Below are positions 45,541 to 53,960 of a DNA stretch of 64,000 bases, piece after piece. The notes beneath the pieces were generated by a model. It had not been told where the DNA came from. It searched no databases and saw nothing but the letters and a program-made list of their open reading frames with translations. Position 1 is the stretch's first letter; the number at the start of each line of letters is the position of its first letter. The position numbers and the translations under genes were made by a program. This DNA comes from Candidatus Heimdallarchaeota archaeon (GTDB lineage Archaea; Asgardarchaeota; Heimdallarchaeia; Heimdallarchaeales; Kariarchaeaceae): positions 62,001-126,000 of the forward strand of contig JADCLS010000008.1 of the NCBI GenBank assembly GCA_026702845.1, given 5' to 3'.

Positions 45541-47334
45541 ATGACTAAATCATTGAGGATTATTCAATCTGTAGTTTTACTGTTTTTGATTATTCAACCT
45601 ATTCATTCAGTTCAACGAACACAAGCATTATTGATAGATATCCCCAATGATAAGATACAAATAAATATCCCTAGATCAGTCACAATTAACTTCTGGGGTT
45701 ATCAGACAGAATATTCAGTACTGTATAGGAAAATCCTAGATCACTTACCTGATACAATGGTAACTGAAGTTAAACTACATGAAGATCTAAATAGTAGTAC
45801 CGCCAGTTATGTAATTGAGCATTATGCACACAGCCTAATAACTCAATATAGATATACCACAGTAAATAATCCTAATGGAACAGATGGCTACCAGTATCTC
45901 TATGATGAACTTAGCAAAGTTGCTACTAAGGCAATTAATGTAGGAAGATACAATGATACATTCTATGATGGATGGGTCATCCCCATGACAAGTATTCAGA
46001 ATCTGCTTCAGCCATTCAATGAGGAGAATAGAACTACGATCCATATTCTCGATTTCAGTCAAATAAACGATCTTGTGGTAGCAGGGAGTAAACATTGGTA
46101 CCGATTAGGGACTACACCAAGCATCACTCTTCCATCAGAGGATATGAGGAACCTGGGATATGTTGGAGATAATGGAATTTTTTATGATCCAACTGCAATT
46201 GCTCCATATTTTGATCAGATGAGCTATAATGCTTCAGAATCGATTGATATTAGAAGTGAATATATTGCGGATCAACTTAGCTTGATTTTAGAATCACAAA
46301 TCGCAGGAACACCAAAGGCAGTTGCTAATCAACTAGCCGCAGAAATTGATCTTGAATTCGCACAGATCTCAGTAGTTGGATTATTTGATGCTCCTGTAAC
46401 CAATATGGTTAACAGATATAAGCAAACTGATTATTTCACAGCAGCAATGGATGATCTTCTTGAATTCTGCAGAGTTACTACCCAGGGTAAACAGGTTGAA
46501 ATTCAAAATTTTGCAGAAATTTCAGAATATCTAGATTCTAAATCTGAAACAATAGGTAATGAAACACGAATTGTGGTAAACGGTGAATTTGCTGAAAAGA
46601 TGAAGTATTTGATCAGATCCAACACAGACCTCTATCCTAAATATCCTCAAAATTATTTCTATCCCATATTCATTATGGCGGATGAGGACAGACGGTATAT
46701 ATATGAATTTGAGGAGGGATTTTATGACAATTATGAAGTAGGCTTAATAGGATTTTCTCTTCTAAATGTCATGGATTGGAATACTAATCTGGTAAACAAT
46801 CGATTATTACAGGAACAATTACGAGTTGTAGGAAATATGCTAGGATTACCTACATTAAAAGGAATGGTGGCTCAGCTTGAATCACCAATGTCTTCATATG
46901 GTGTCACTGCTGGTTGGGATAAGAAATTCACTGAGATGGAAAGGAATACCATGGCTCTGCGGTACAGTGCGATAATAAATGCATCTCTGAATAATCAAAT
47001 CGACACCATGCGATTCTCCATACTTGAACCTTCATTCTCCTGGGTAAATACTTCAGGGCTAGATTCGGTTCAGGAATTGCTGCGTAAGGGTGATGAATAT
47101 ATGCTTAAAGGACAATTTTATGAAGCAGTCGAGAAGCATGTCGAGGCTAAGGAGTTATGGGAGGAAGTAGAGGAAGAAATTTTCTACAGTATCAAAGCAG
47201 CAAAAAATTCAATATACTTCGGCTCATTCATGTTATTCTTTGTATTTATTATTTTTTCACTTCAGAGATATGCCATACCTTTGAAAAAATATACTGAAAA
47301 ATATGGTATCAAATCTAAAAAAAGTATGGATTAA
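45541..47334 (+). CDS. large secreted, C-terminally anchored protein of unknown family
   Basis: 597 residues. Signal peptide about 1-27 (VVLLFLIIQPIHS), mixed alpha/beta ectodomain with several N-x-S/T sequons, a helical stalk near the C-terminus (DEYMLKGQFYEAVEKHVEAKELWEE split across about 520-550, TPR-like), TM about 560-578 and a basic tail KKYTEKYGIKSKKS. No family recognised. It follows the Cache receptor by 76 nt on the same strand, and its 3' end overlaps the convergent small gene by 20 nt. Probably the fourth member of the envelope cluster. Confidence 0.6.
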   Translation: MTKSLRIIQSVVLLFLIIQPIHSVQRTQALLIDIPNDKIQINIPRSVTINFWGYQTEYSVLYRKILDHLPDTMVTEVKLHEDLNSSTASYVIEHYAHSLITQYRYTTVNNPNGTDGYQYLYDELSKVATKAINVGRYNDTFYDGWVIPMTSIQNLLQPFNEENRTTIHILDFSQINDLVVAGSKHWYRLGTTPSITLPSEDMRNLGYVGDNGIFYDPTAIAPYFDQMSYNASESIDIRSEYIADQLSLILESQIAGTPKAVANQLAAEIDLEFAQISVVGLFDAPVTNMVNRYKQTDYFTAAMDDLLEFCRVTTQGKQVEIQNFAEISEYLDSKSETIGNETRIVVNGEFAEKMKYLIRSNTDLYPKYPQNYFYPIFIMADEDRRYIYEFEEGFYDNYEVGLIGFSLLNVMDWNTNLVNNRLLQEQLRVVGNMLGLPTLKGMVAQLESPMSSYGVTAGWDKKFTEMERNTMALRYSAIINASLNNQIDTMRFSILEPSFSWVNTSGLDSVQELLRKGDEYMLKGQFYEAVEKHVEAKELWEEVEEEIFYSIKAAKNSIYFGSFMLFFVFIIFSLQRYAIPLKKYTEKYGIKSKKSMD

Positions 47335-47800
47335 CTAATCGAGGTCGCTGCAACAGATCTCTCTTAGATACCTTTCCCCATGATTTGAACAGGCCAAAAT
47401 CCTCAATCGCAATGTTTGTATCAAGTTTTGAGATTTCAGTAATAATAACGGCATAGGTGCGTACAGCATCATTTGTATCATACCATGTTTCACGATATTC
47501 AGTTGGTATTATTTTTTCATATGCCTTTTCATGCAAAATCATATCTCTACGAATGATTCCTTTGGAAATGAACCTATGAGTGGCAACACGGTCCTCAATA
47601 TCAACAAAATAACCATTTCTAGCAGGATAAGGGAATGGTTTTATCTTGAATGCGTATGGCATGGAATAAGCATTCCAAAAGACACCTATCCAGCCTTGGG
47701 ATAAATATCGTTGAAGATCATCAATACTAATTTGTATGGTTTTTTCCGCATACTCTTCAAAAATTGTTGTACGAAGGAGCATTTCTGGGATTTCATCCAT
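47315..47800 (-). CDS. hypothetical 161-residue soluble protein
   Basis: No recognised family. Aromatic- and Pro-rich centre (YAFKIKPFPYPARNGYFVD), then charged helical stretches and a basic C-terminus. No TM or signal peptide. Its 3' end overlaps the convergent secreted-protein gene by 20 nt; on its own strand the next upstream gene is the small membrane protein at 47849. Confidence 0.5.
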   Translation of the reverse strand: MDEIPEMLLRTTIFEEYAEKTIQISIDDLQRYLSQGWIGVFWNAYSMPYAFKIKPFPYPARNGYFVDIEDRVATHRFISKGIIRRDMILHEKAYEKIIPTEYRETWYDTNDAVRTYAVIITEISKLDTNIAIEDFGLFKSWGKVSKRDLLQRPRLVNPYFF

Positions 47801-47848
47801 ACCCTTCTCTTTGATAAAATTATTATGAATGCATTGAATTAGACATAT

Positions 47849-48367
47849 TTAATCCTTGATTTTTCCTGTGTAATGGGAGACTAGAAAATTTTGGATCCCT
47901 ATAATTGAAAACTCATCCCGTAATGCTAAAACACGATTATTCATAATACGGATGGATTCTTTTTGTTCATTTTCAATAATAATACATTTTGCTCGTGCAT
48001 CAGGCCGTTTGCTATAAACAACAAAATTCACCCTTGGATTATCTAGATGTATTTCTTTGATTTTTAAAAATATCATTACATTACCAACATAACGTTTGAG
48101 GGTAAGACTTCTTTCCGTTTGTTGAATAATAATCACATGTTGAAGAGAGCCAATATATGCTAGAAATAATAGTATATACAATATCATCGAATCAATTGAG
48201 AAGAGTTTATACAGCATTCCTGTATCACTAAGAAATCCGATCCATATTAACAAGGCTACAATTACAATCCTTCTGTTCCAAACCCGGTTAAGTCCTTCAA
48301 TAATAAGAAGGTGATTTTCTCCTTCAACCAATCCAGTGCTCTCTGGGATGGAAAAGAGGATAATCAT
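47849..48367 (-). CDS. hypothetical membrane protein with PH-like C-terminal part
   Basis: 172 residues. Two hydrophobic helices (about 33-50 and 58-80) followed by a beta-rich soluble part (HVIIIQQTERSLTLKRYVG, RVNFVVYSKRPDARAKCIII) that looks like a short PH-like sheet. No family assigned. It lies 48 nt upstream of the 161-residue gene on the same strand, suggesting a two-gene operon. Confidence 0.5.
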   Translation of the reverse strand: MIILFSIPESTGLVEGENHLLIIEGLNRVWNRRIVIVALLIWIGFLSDTGMLYKLFSIDSMILYILLFLAYIGSLQHVIIIQQTERSLTLKRYVGNVMIFLKIKEIHLDNPRVNFVVYSKRPDARAKCIIIENEQKESIRIMNNRVLALRDEFSIIGIQNFLVSHYTGKIKD

Positions 48368-48533
48368 TATAATGAAAAAGCTAAGATAAGCAATTAAGAA
48401 TTTAGAAATTAACAGATTGAAAGAGTAAAATTTGAGGTATGAAAATTACCAATTATTGAATATATAATTCTTGTAACTTTCATATTGCTTTTAATACAAA
48501 AAGAAATTCATTCAAATATAGGAGAAAATTAAA

Positions 48534-48692
48534 TTGCCAGTAGCAAATCCAGAACATAGAACTATTGCCCGAAGTGTGCTCGTTGACGTATGGGTATGCC
48601 GTAAATGTTACGCACGAAATCCCAAAAATGCACGTAGATGCAGAAAACCAAGATGCAGATCAACAAACCTTAGACCAAAGAGAAGAGAGTAA
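48534..48692 (+). CDS. rpl40e: ribosomal protein eL40 (L40e)
   Basis: 52 residues from a TTG start with GGAG 9 nt upstream; short and easy to miss. Zinc-finger cysteines CRKC...C-x4-C (VCRKCYARNPKNARRC then RKPRC) match the eL40 pattern. The N-terminal PEHRTIARS and C-terminal STNLRPKRRE are highly basic. Structural protein of the large subunit. In eukaryotes it is made as a ubiquitin fusion; here it is stand-alone, as in other archaea. 68 nt upstream of the HIT-family gene. Confidence 0.93.
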   Translation: MPVANPEHRTIARSVLVDVWVCRKCYARNPKNARRCRKPRCRSTNLRPKRRE

Positions 48693-48759
48693 ATACTAAT
48701 TAATTATATTCCTTTTTATTCAACAAATTTCTTTTAATAAAATTGCTAGTCATATATAT

Positions 48760-49170
48760 ATGGCACAATATTGTTCATTCTGTGAGATAGTTGCAAAACG
48801 AGAACATTCCTACACAATTTATGAAAATGAGTATACCCAGGTATTTCTTGCTTCAGTAGCTATTGCTGAAGGTCATCTTCTAGTTATTCCTAAGAAACAT
48901 CAACAGGATATTTTTGTGATGGAGGAGGATGAATTGGAGGATTTGTTAAAGACAACAAAAATAGTTTCTCAACGATTATTAGATAAATTACATGCTGATG
49001 GTGTGAATTTGCTCAATGCAAGTGGTAAGGCAGCACAGCAATCAGTTTTCCATTTCCATCTACATGTGGTTCCCAGATATACTAATGATGGAATGGATCT
49101 ATGGTTTGGTAAATTTGATAAGTATTTTGATGCCAGAAATGAGATAACCTTTGATAAACTTACTAGATAG
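48760..49170 (+). CDS. HIT-family nucleotide hydrolase/transferase
   Basis: 136 residues. Histidine triad HFHLHVVPRY at about 97-106, N-terminal zinc-type CSFCEIVAKRE, and the substrate strand region HLLVIPKKH. Members (HINT, Fhit) cleave phosphoramidates or dinucleoside polyphosphates. The CxxC and length favour a HINT-like enzyme. Same strand as eL40, possibly co-transcribed. A TATATATA-like tract lies immediately before the ATG. Confidence 0.92.
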   Translation: MAQYCSFCEIVAKREHSYTIYENEYTQVFLASVAIAEGHLLVIPKKHQQDIFVMEEDELEDLLKTTKIVSQRLLDKLHADGVNLLNASGKAAQQSVFHFHLHVVPRYTNDGMDLWFGKFDKYFDARNEITFDKLTR

Positions 49171-49259
49171 AGTAGACTTACAAGTGCATTGTTTTGAATA
49201 ATGATGAAAAAAAGGTAAAATGATGTGCACATGCAAAAGCCTGTGCACATTTACAAGAA

Positions 49260-50636
49260 TTATCTTATTCTGTTGAAGGTTGCGATTTCAGGTGTATCGT
49301 ATTTATTAGTTAATTCTCCCATTACCGCTCCGGTAATGAGTTTAACTGATTTTTTATTTGCTTCATCAAGCATCCTTTGCGTTATCACTCCATCAATGAT
49401 GATAGTTTTAACATCATTTAGGGTTGAAAAATGTTCAAAGGCATCAGATGTTGATACTGACGAAATTTCTTTAAAGTCGTTATCAAGGAATATTACTTTT
49501 GAAGTTTGTTTAATTGATGAAATCAATGATTTTACCTCATTTGGAATATTAACCTGATGATATCTTCTACTCTTGGAATCTCGTCTATCAGTTTTTTTCT
49601 GATAAGGTTTGGTAGAACTTTGTGCTCCACCTCGAGGTTTTCTTTTATCACGATTTGTGTCGCGATTGATTTCTCTTCTGGGTTCCCTTTGCCTACTATC
49701 TCTTCGAGTATCTCTTTTATCTTCACCTCGAGAGCTATCACGTTTCTTGTAGCGTGAACTGCCCTTGCTTTCTTTGTAAGAGCTACGAGTTGAGGATTGG
49801 TTATCCAAGAATTCTGCTATTGAGATTTTCTCTGTGACAAATTGGGCTTCCAATACTGGTTTCCTGTTTTTGAGGGCCTTATCAACTTCTTTGTAATTTA
49901 AATCCTCAACTTCTTTTCGAAATGGTGCTCGAGCAACATAATCGATGTCTGTGGTGAGAATTAATTCTTTCAAAATCATATCGCCACCTCGATCACCATC
50001 TAGCAGAACTGTTACATCACGGCTCTTGCATAGATTCTTTATGGTTGAAGGAACTTTTGTTCCATCGAGTGCAATAGTATTTTCTAGACCCATCTTTAAA
50101 AGGTTAACAATATCTGCTCTTCCCTCTACAACAATGATTTCAGGGTTCTTGAAGATATCAGGACCTGCGGATAATTTATCCGGTCCAAATACAACAATTT
50201 TACCCTTTTTCGTGTCTTCTTCAACGAACTTAGAAATATCTTCTGTTTGAGATTGTGTTTCAAGATTCCACATTTTCATAATTTCTGAAGCTCGTTTAGC
50301 GATTTGATCCCGTTTTGCACTGCGTACATCAACGATTTTATCAAGTTTGATGTTGCAGTCACAGGGGCCAACTCGCTCAACACTTTCAAGCGTTGCAGCA
50401 AGGATTGCAGATGATATTTTGTTCAGACTGGAGGGGATAGATATAATTCCATTGGTCTTACCCTTTTTGGAATTAAGATTAAAATCTATACGTCCAATCC
50501 GACCTGATTTTTGTAGCATTTTGAGTTCGAGATTCTCATCGAGTAAACCCTCGGTTTGACCGAATAAGGCACCTACAATGTCGGCCTCGGATACAATGCC
50601 ATCAACAGAAATCGATAAATTCAGGGTGTATTTCAC
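49260..50636 (-). CDS. dnaG: archaeal DnaG-type Toprim primase with Arg-rich insert
   Basis: 458 residues from GTG. N-terminal region contains KSGRIGRIDFNLNSKKGKT. The Toprim domain carries the Glu in IIVVEGRADIVNLL (about 168) and the Asp cluster LLDGDRGGDMILKEL (about 214). A low-complexity insert rich in Arg, Ser, Asp and Lys spans about residues 279-358. A conserved C-terminal helical segment follows (KSLISSIKQTS...GAVMGELTNKYDTPEI). Archaeal DnaG works with the exosome and has primase activity in some species. It has no zinc finger or helicase-binding domain, unlike bacterial DnaG. Confidence 0.93.
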   Translation of the reverse strand: MKYTLNLSISVDGIVSEADIVGALFGQTEGLLDENLELKMLQKSGRIGRIDFNLNSKKGKTNGIISIPSSLNKISSAILAATLESVERVGPCDCNIKLDKIVDVRSAKRDQIAKRASEIMKMWNLETQSQTEDISKFVEEDTKKGKIVVFGPDKLSAGPDIFKNPEIIVVEGRADIVNLLKMGLENTIALDGTKVPSTIKNLCKSRDVTVLLDGDRGGDMILKELILTTDIDYVARAPFRKEVEDLNYKEVDKALKNRKPVLEAQFVTEKISIAEFLDNQSSTRSSYKESKGSSRYKKRDSSRGEDKRDTRRDSRQREPRREINRDTNRDKRKPRGGAQSSTKPYQKKTDRRDSKSRRYHQVNIPNEVKSLISSIKQTSKVIFLDNDFKEISSVSTSDAFEHFSTLNDVKTIIIDGVITQRMLDEANKKSVKLITGAVMGELTNKYDTPEIATFNRIR

Positions 50637-50860
50637 ACTTTGGTCACTGAATTTATGTCCGATTTTTTATCACCTTTTGTAGTGTAATTTATTCATAGAG
50701 GTAGTTGATCAAAAAGATTTCTCCTTTGTTATCTCGACCTCATTGAATATTGTTTACACTTATATTAAATAAAATCATAATAGGATATAAGAGTATACTT
50801 ATGGAAGAAGATAAATAAAGAACTTCTTCAAGATTAATAAATATATTTCAAGAAACAAAA

Positions 50861-50998
50861 GATGCACAGATGTTGCCTTTAATATCATAAAATGAGAATC
50901 ATTTTCAATAAAGAACCCAATTGACACCTGTGCATGATTACATGCCTAATTTTGCACGATCCTTTCATTGTCTCCTCAAGGATGACCTCGATTAGGCA
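50861..50998. ncRNA. candidate structured RNA in a 477-bp intergenic gap
   Basis: The gap 50637-51113 has no supportable ORF. Four perfect stems occur in 138 nt: ATGCACAG/CTGTGCAT (50862-50869 with 50928-50935) enclosing AAAATGA/TCATTTT (50889-50895 with 50899-50905, 3-nt loop), and TGCCTAAT/ATTAGGCA (50943-50950 with 50991-50998) enclosing ATCCTT/AAGGAT (50959-50964 with 50978-50983). This gives two nested hairpins side by side. It could be a leader of the downstream glycosyltransferase, a leader of dnaG on the other strand, or a separate RNA. No known RNA family is recognised. Confidence 0.4.
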
Positions 50999-51113
50999 AT
51001 TGTATCTTTTACCTCATATTATTTCTTACTTATGAAAGAAAATATAGTGTTTTGTGCATGAATATCATCAATTATTTCGATAAGTTTTCATAAATATTGT
51101 CAAGAGTTGGTAT

Positions 51114-52664
51114 ATGAGCAATCAGAAAGGGTCTTCAATTATTGAAGTCGGATTAAAAATGGCATTAATGATGATTTCAATAATTTTGATTGCAATCTAT
51201 GCATATTCAGCTATTGATAATCTTACTTCAATTGATAAAGTATGGGTTAAAATTATTGTTATCATCCAAGTAGCTATAGAATCCATAATAATATTTCAGG
51301 CAATTCTTATCACTATTGGGATTTTTGACGTGATAAAGGAAGATGTGTCTCATTTTGAAACACCTGAAACCCTTGAAAAGTATCCCGAACTAGATGTATT
51401 CGTTCCTATTCGAAGAGTAAAACTCGATATACTTGAATTAACGATTAAGGCCCTTGTTGATCAAAATTATCAAAAAGATAAATTGAATATTCATATTCTG
51501 GATGATACTCCTGAGAAAGAATTAGCTGAATCATACAAAAACCTCAGTATCAAGTACGGAGTGAATTATATATATGATCCTAGTAATGTGAAATTCAAAG
51601 CAGGAATGATGAATATTGCATTGAAACAAGTGAATGCAGAATATATAGCATTCTTCGATTTTGATCAAATACCACAACCTGGAATACTTACTCATATGGT
51701 TTATCTCCTTCAGAATAATCCACAATATGCTTTCGTACAAACTAAGAAAACATTCAGAGAATTGACTAATATCTCAAGAGTATGGTCTGCTCTCTTGTAT
51801 CTGCAATTTTTTGAAGTATTTGAACGTGCCAAGAATAAGAACAAAGCAGTAATGTTTGCTGGGTCTACTGCTTGTTTCAAGAGGAAATATATTGATTTAA
51901 TCGGAGGAATTCCTGAAGAGACTTTCACAGAGGATAATTATACCACCGTAAAATTGCTGTTAGAAGGACAAATTGGGTTGTTCTCAGATAGAGTTGGATC
52001 AATTGGATTAGTTCCTAACGGTTTTGCAGCACAGATATCCCAGTTATGGAGATGGTCACATGGAGGTACACATACAATCAAGTTAAACTTAAGAAAAATA
52101 TTGGCAAGTAACAAACTTGATTGGACCCAAAAGAACGAGATCATTTCCATGATGATGATCACACCTCTATTGGTGGTGGTGTATTTGTATACTATCTCAT
52201 TTGTTCCAATATTCCTTGCGGGATATGATTCTCCACGTTTGATTTTGGGAGATGTCTCCTCAATATTTCTTATTCCAATCATAATAGCATTCATTTATGT
52301 GGTTTATGCGTTTTTAGCAATTTATTTTGATAGGAACAATCCTTACTCCGAATTTAAATTCCGGCATTTACCAGGATTTCTAATAATAGCACTAGCTGGT
52401 AATTTTCTTATTACAACCAGTGGTTTGACTGGTATGCTTGGCGTTCTTGGTCCAAATTCAAAAAGAGGTCAGTGGAACAGAAATATTCCGATAATAGAGT
52501 TGGGTATATTTTCCTTCCTTGTTGGCATTATCTTAGTTTACTACTCATACCTATGGTTGATTGCAGGATACAAAGCAGCGATACTGCTGTTAATAATTGC
52601 CTTCTCACTTATTCCAACGATAATAGTGGTTATGTTATACAAGAAACCCATTAAAGTAAATTGA
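51114..52664 (+). CDS. GT2 membrane glycosyltransferase (cellulose synthase-like)
   Basis: 516 residues. Two N-terminal TM helices, a GT-A catalytic domain with DFDQIPQP (DxD, about 182), TEDNYT (TED, about 272) and QLWRW (Q-x-x-RW, about 306), then about six C-terminal TM helices. This order is that of processive family-2 synthases such as CesA/BcsA or membrane glucosyltransferases. A PilZ domain is absent. It may extrude a polysaccharide or glycosylate lipids. A TATA-like CATAAATAT lies about 20 nt upstream of the ATG. Its stop overlaps the convergent methyltransferase by 14 nt. Confidence 0.92.
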   Translation: MSNQKGSSIIEVGLKMALMMISIILIAIYAYSAIDNLTSIDKVWVKIIVIIQVAIESIIIFQAILITIGIFDVIKEDVSHFETPETLEKYPELDVFVPIRRVKLDILELTIKALVDQNYQKDKLNIHILDDTPEKELAESYKNLSIKYGVNYIYDPSNVKFKAGMMNIALKQVNAEYIAFFDFDQIPQPGILTHMVYLLQNNPQYAFVQTKKTFRELTNISRVWSALLYLQFFEVFERAKNKNKAVMFAGSTACFKRKYIDLIGGIPEETFTEDNYTTVKLLLEGQIGLFSDRVGSIGLVPNGFAAQISQLWRWSHGGTHTIKLNLRKILASNKLDWTQKNEIISMMMITPLLVVVYLYTISFVPIFLAGYDSPRLILGDVSSIFLIPIIIAFIYVVYAFLAIYFDRNNPYSEFKFRHLPGFLIIALAGNFLITTSGLTGMLGVLGPNSKRGQWNRNIPIIELGIFSFLVGIILVYYSYLWLIAGYKAAILLLIIAFSLIPTIIVVMLYKKPIKVN

Positions 52665-53583
52665 TAGCTTGTTTGCCTATCTCAAATGTCAATCGAGGTG
52701 GAACTGCCTCGCCAATAATATCATATATCTGATCAAAAGTACCTTCATATTTATAATTATCAGGAAAGGTCATCAAACGAGCGTGTTCTTGAGGTGTGAG
52801 TATTCTATCAACGAAGGGATGAACAAATTTACTTTTACCCATTACTGTCGGAGCAACGGTTGTAGGTTTCAATCTGATCCAATTTCTCATTTGATCCTTT
52901 GCTCCCTTGAAGTGTACCAATGCTTCTCCAATCTGCAAACTTGATAATTTTCCTTCATATTTTTCATTTATTGCTGGAGTAATGTGGTACTCAAAGTCGT
53001 GAGGGTAATTTGGTGCTGGTAAATCTCCAATCGCCTCCATCAATGACTTAGGTCTGATTTTAGGTGGATTAATCTTGAAATTAGTAATAATTGCACGCAG
53101 CCTATTCGAAGGAACACCCCAATCTGTAGCTTGTACCGTGTTAAAATATGCCTTACCCAGACCTAATCGATTTAATTCTTCTTGTAGCAATGTCCTACCA
53201 TCCCCATCGAATATTCCCATGACATTCTCAATCATAAAGAATTCGGGTTGAAGATCTGCGATTAGGCGAATTGCATGAATCATTAACCTACCCACCTCAT
53301 CTTCATACATCCTAGCATAGGGATCCTTAACTCTCTTCTCATTTGCCGTTGTATATGCTTCACATGGAGGAGATGCTGTAACTAAAACTGGTTTGCCCCC
53401 TTCCAAAAGAGGTTCTGCACGTAGATTGGAAATATCCTTCTTGATCGCAGTATCTGGATAATTTGCATTGAAAGTTGCTACAGCATGATCTGCGAAGTCT
53501 ACAGCAACACTGGTCTCAAATCCAGCTTGATGAAATCCGGTACTAGACCCACCGCCACCACAAAAGAGATCGATAAGCCTCAC
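52651..53583 (-). CDS. DNA (cytosine-5)-methyltransferase, orphan
   Basis: 310 residues from GTG 53583 (MRLIDLFCG); a TTG at 53601 would add six residues. Motif I DLFCGGGGSSTGF, motif IV with catalytic Cys in ASPPCEAYT, motif VI MIENVMGIF, motif VIII ATDWGVPSNRLR, motif IX LTPQEHARLMTFPDNY, motif X IGEAVPPRLTFEIG. The target-recognition region (about 195-245) is short. No restriction endonuclease or Vsr gene is adjacent, so a regulatory or anti-restriction role is possible. The recognition sequence cannot be predicted. Confidence 0.93.
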   Translation of the reverse strand: MRLIDLFCGGGGSSTGFHQAGFETSVAVDFADHAVATFNANYPDTAIKKDISNLRAEPLLEGGKPVLVTASPPCEAYTTANEKRVKDPYARMYEDEVGRLMIHAIRLIADLQPEFFMIENVMGIFDGDGRTLLQEELNRLGLGKAYFNTVQATDWGVPSNRLRAIITNFKINPPKIRPKSLMEAIGDLPAPNYPHDFEYHITPAINEKYEGKLSSLQIGEALVHFKGAKDQMRNWIRLKPTTVAPTVMGKSKFVHPFVDRILTPQEHARLMTFPDNYKYEGTFDQIYDIIGEAVPPRLTFEIGKQAINLL

Positions 53584-53647
53584 AATAAAATTATATTGCA
53601 AGTATTTTTAATCCTTCAGACATTCACCAAGTGCAGATTGAAATAAT

Positions 53648-53956
53648 TCAGATTTTTATGTAGATCATATCATTCTTAATTTCAGTTGGATACATATCAA
53701 TTGCCTCGGTTGCAGGTGGGTTCATTGGTTCTCCCTCGTCATTTAGATCAAATACAGAAGTGTGCAGCATACAGGTAACATACCCGTCCTCGTAATGCCC
53801 TTTAGTCAAATCATAGGTCTTATGAGTACAGATTCTTGATGCCACAATTACCTCATCATTAATTTTTGTGACCATAAGTTTAACTCCTTCAACATCCACG
53901 GATTTCAAAATACCCTCTCGGACTTCATTCAGCGAACATACCTCAACTAATTCCAT
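53648..53956 (-). CDS. Rieske-type [2Fe-2S] ferredoxin
   Basis: 102 residues from ATG 53956 (MELVEVCS), preceded by GAGGG at good spacing; a start 21 nt upstream would overlap the SufB/D gene. Cluster ligands: ICTHKTYDL (Cys, His) and VTCMLHTSVFDL (Cys, His). A soluble Rieske ferredoxin of the NirD/dioxygenase type. It begins 4 nt after the SufB/D stop, so the two are co-translated, pointing to a link with Fe-S assembly or use. Confidence 0.92.
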   Translation of the reverse strand: MELVEVCSLNEVREGILKSVDVEGVKLMVTKINDEVIVASRICTHKTYDLTKGHYEDGYVTCMLHTSVFDLNDEGEPMNPPATEAIDMYPTEIKNDMIYIKI

Positions 53957-53960
53957 AACA

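Noticed and set aside
52651..53583. Restriction-modification system
   Set aside because: Only the methyltransferase is present; the neighbours are a glycosyltransferase and a Rieske ferredoxin.
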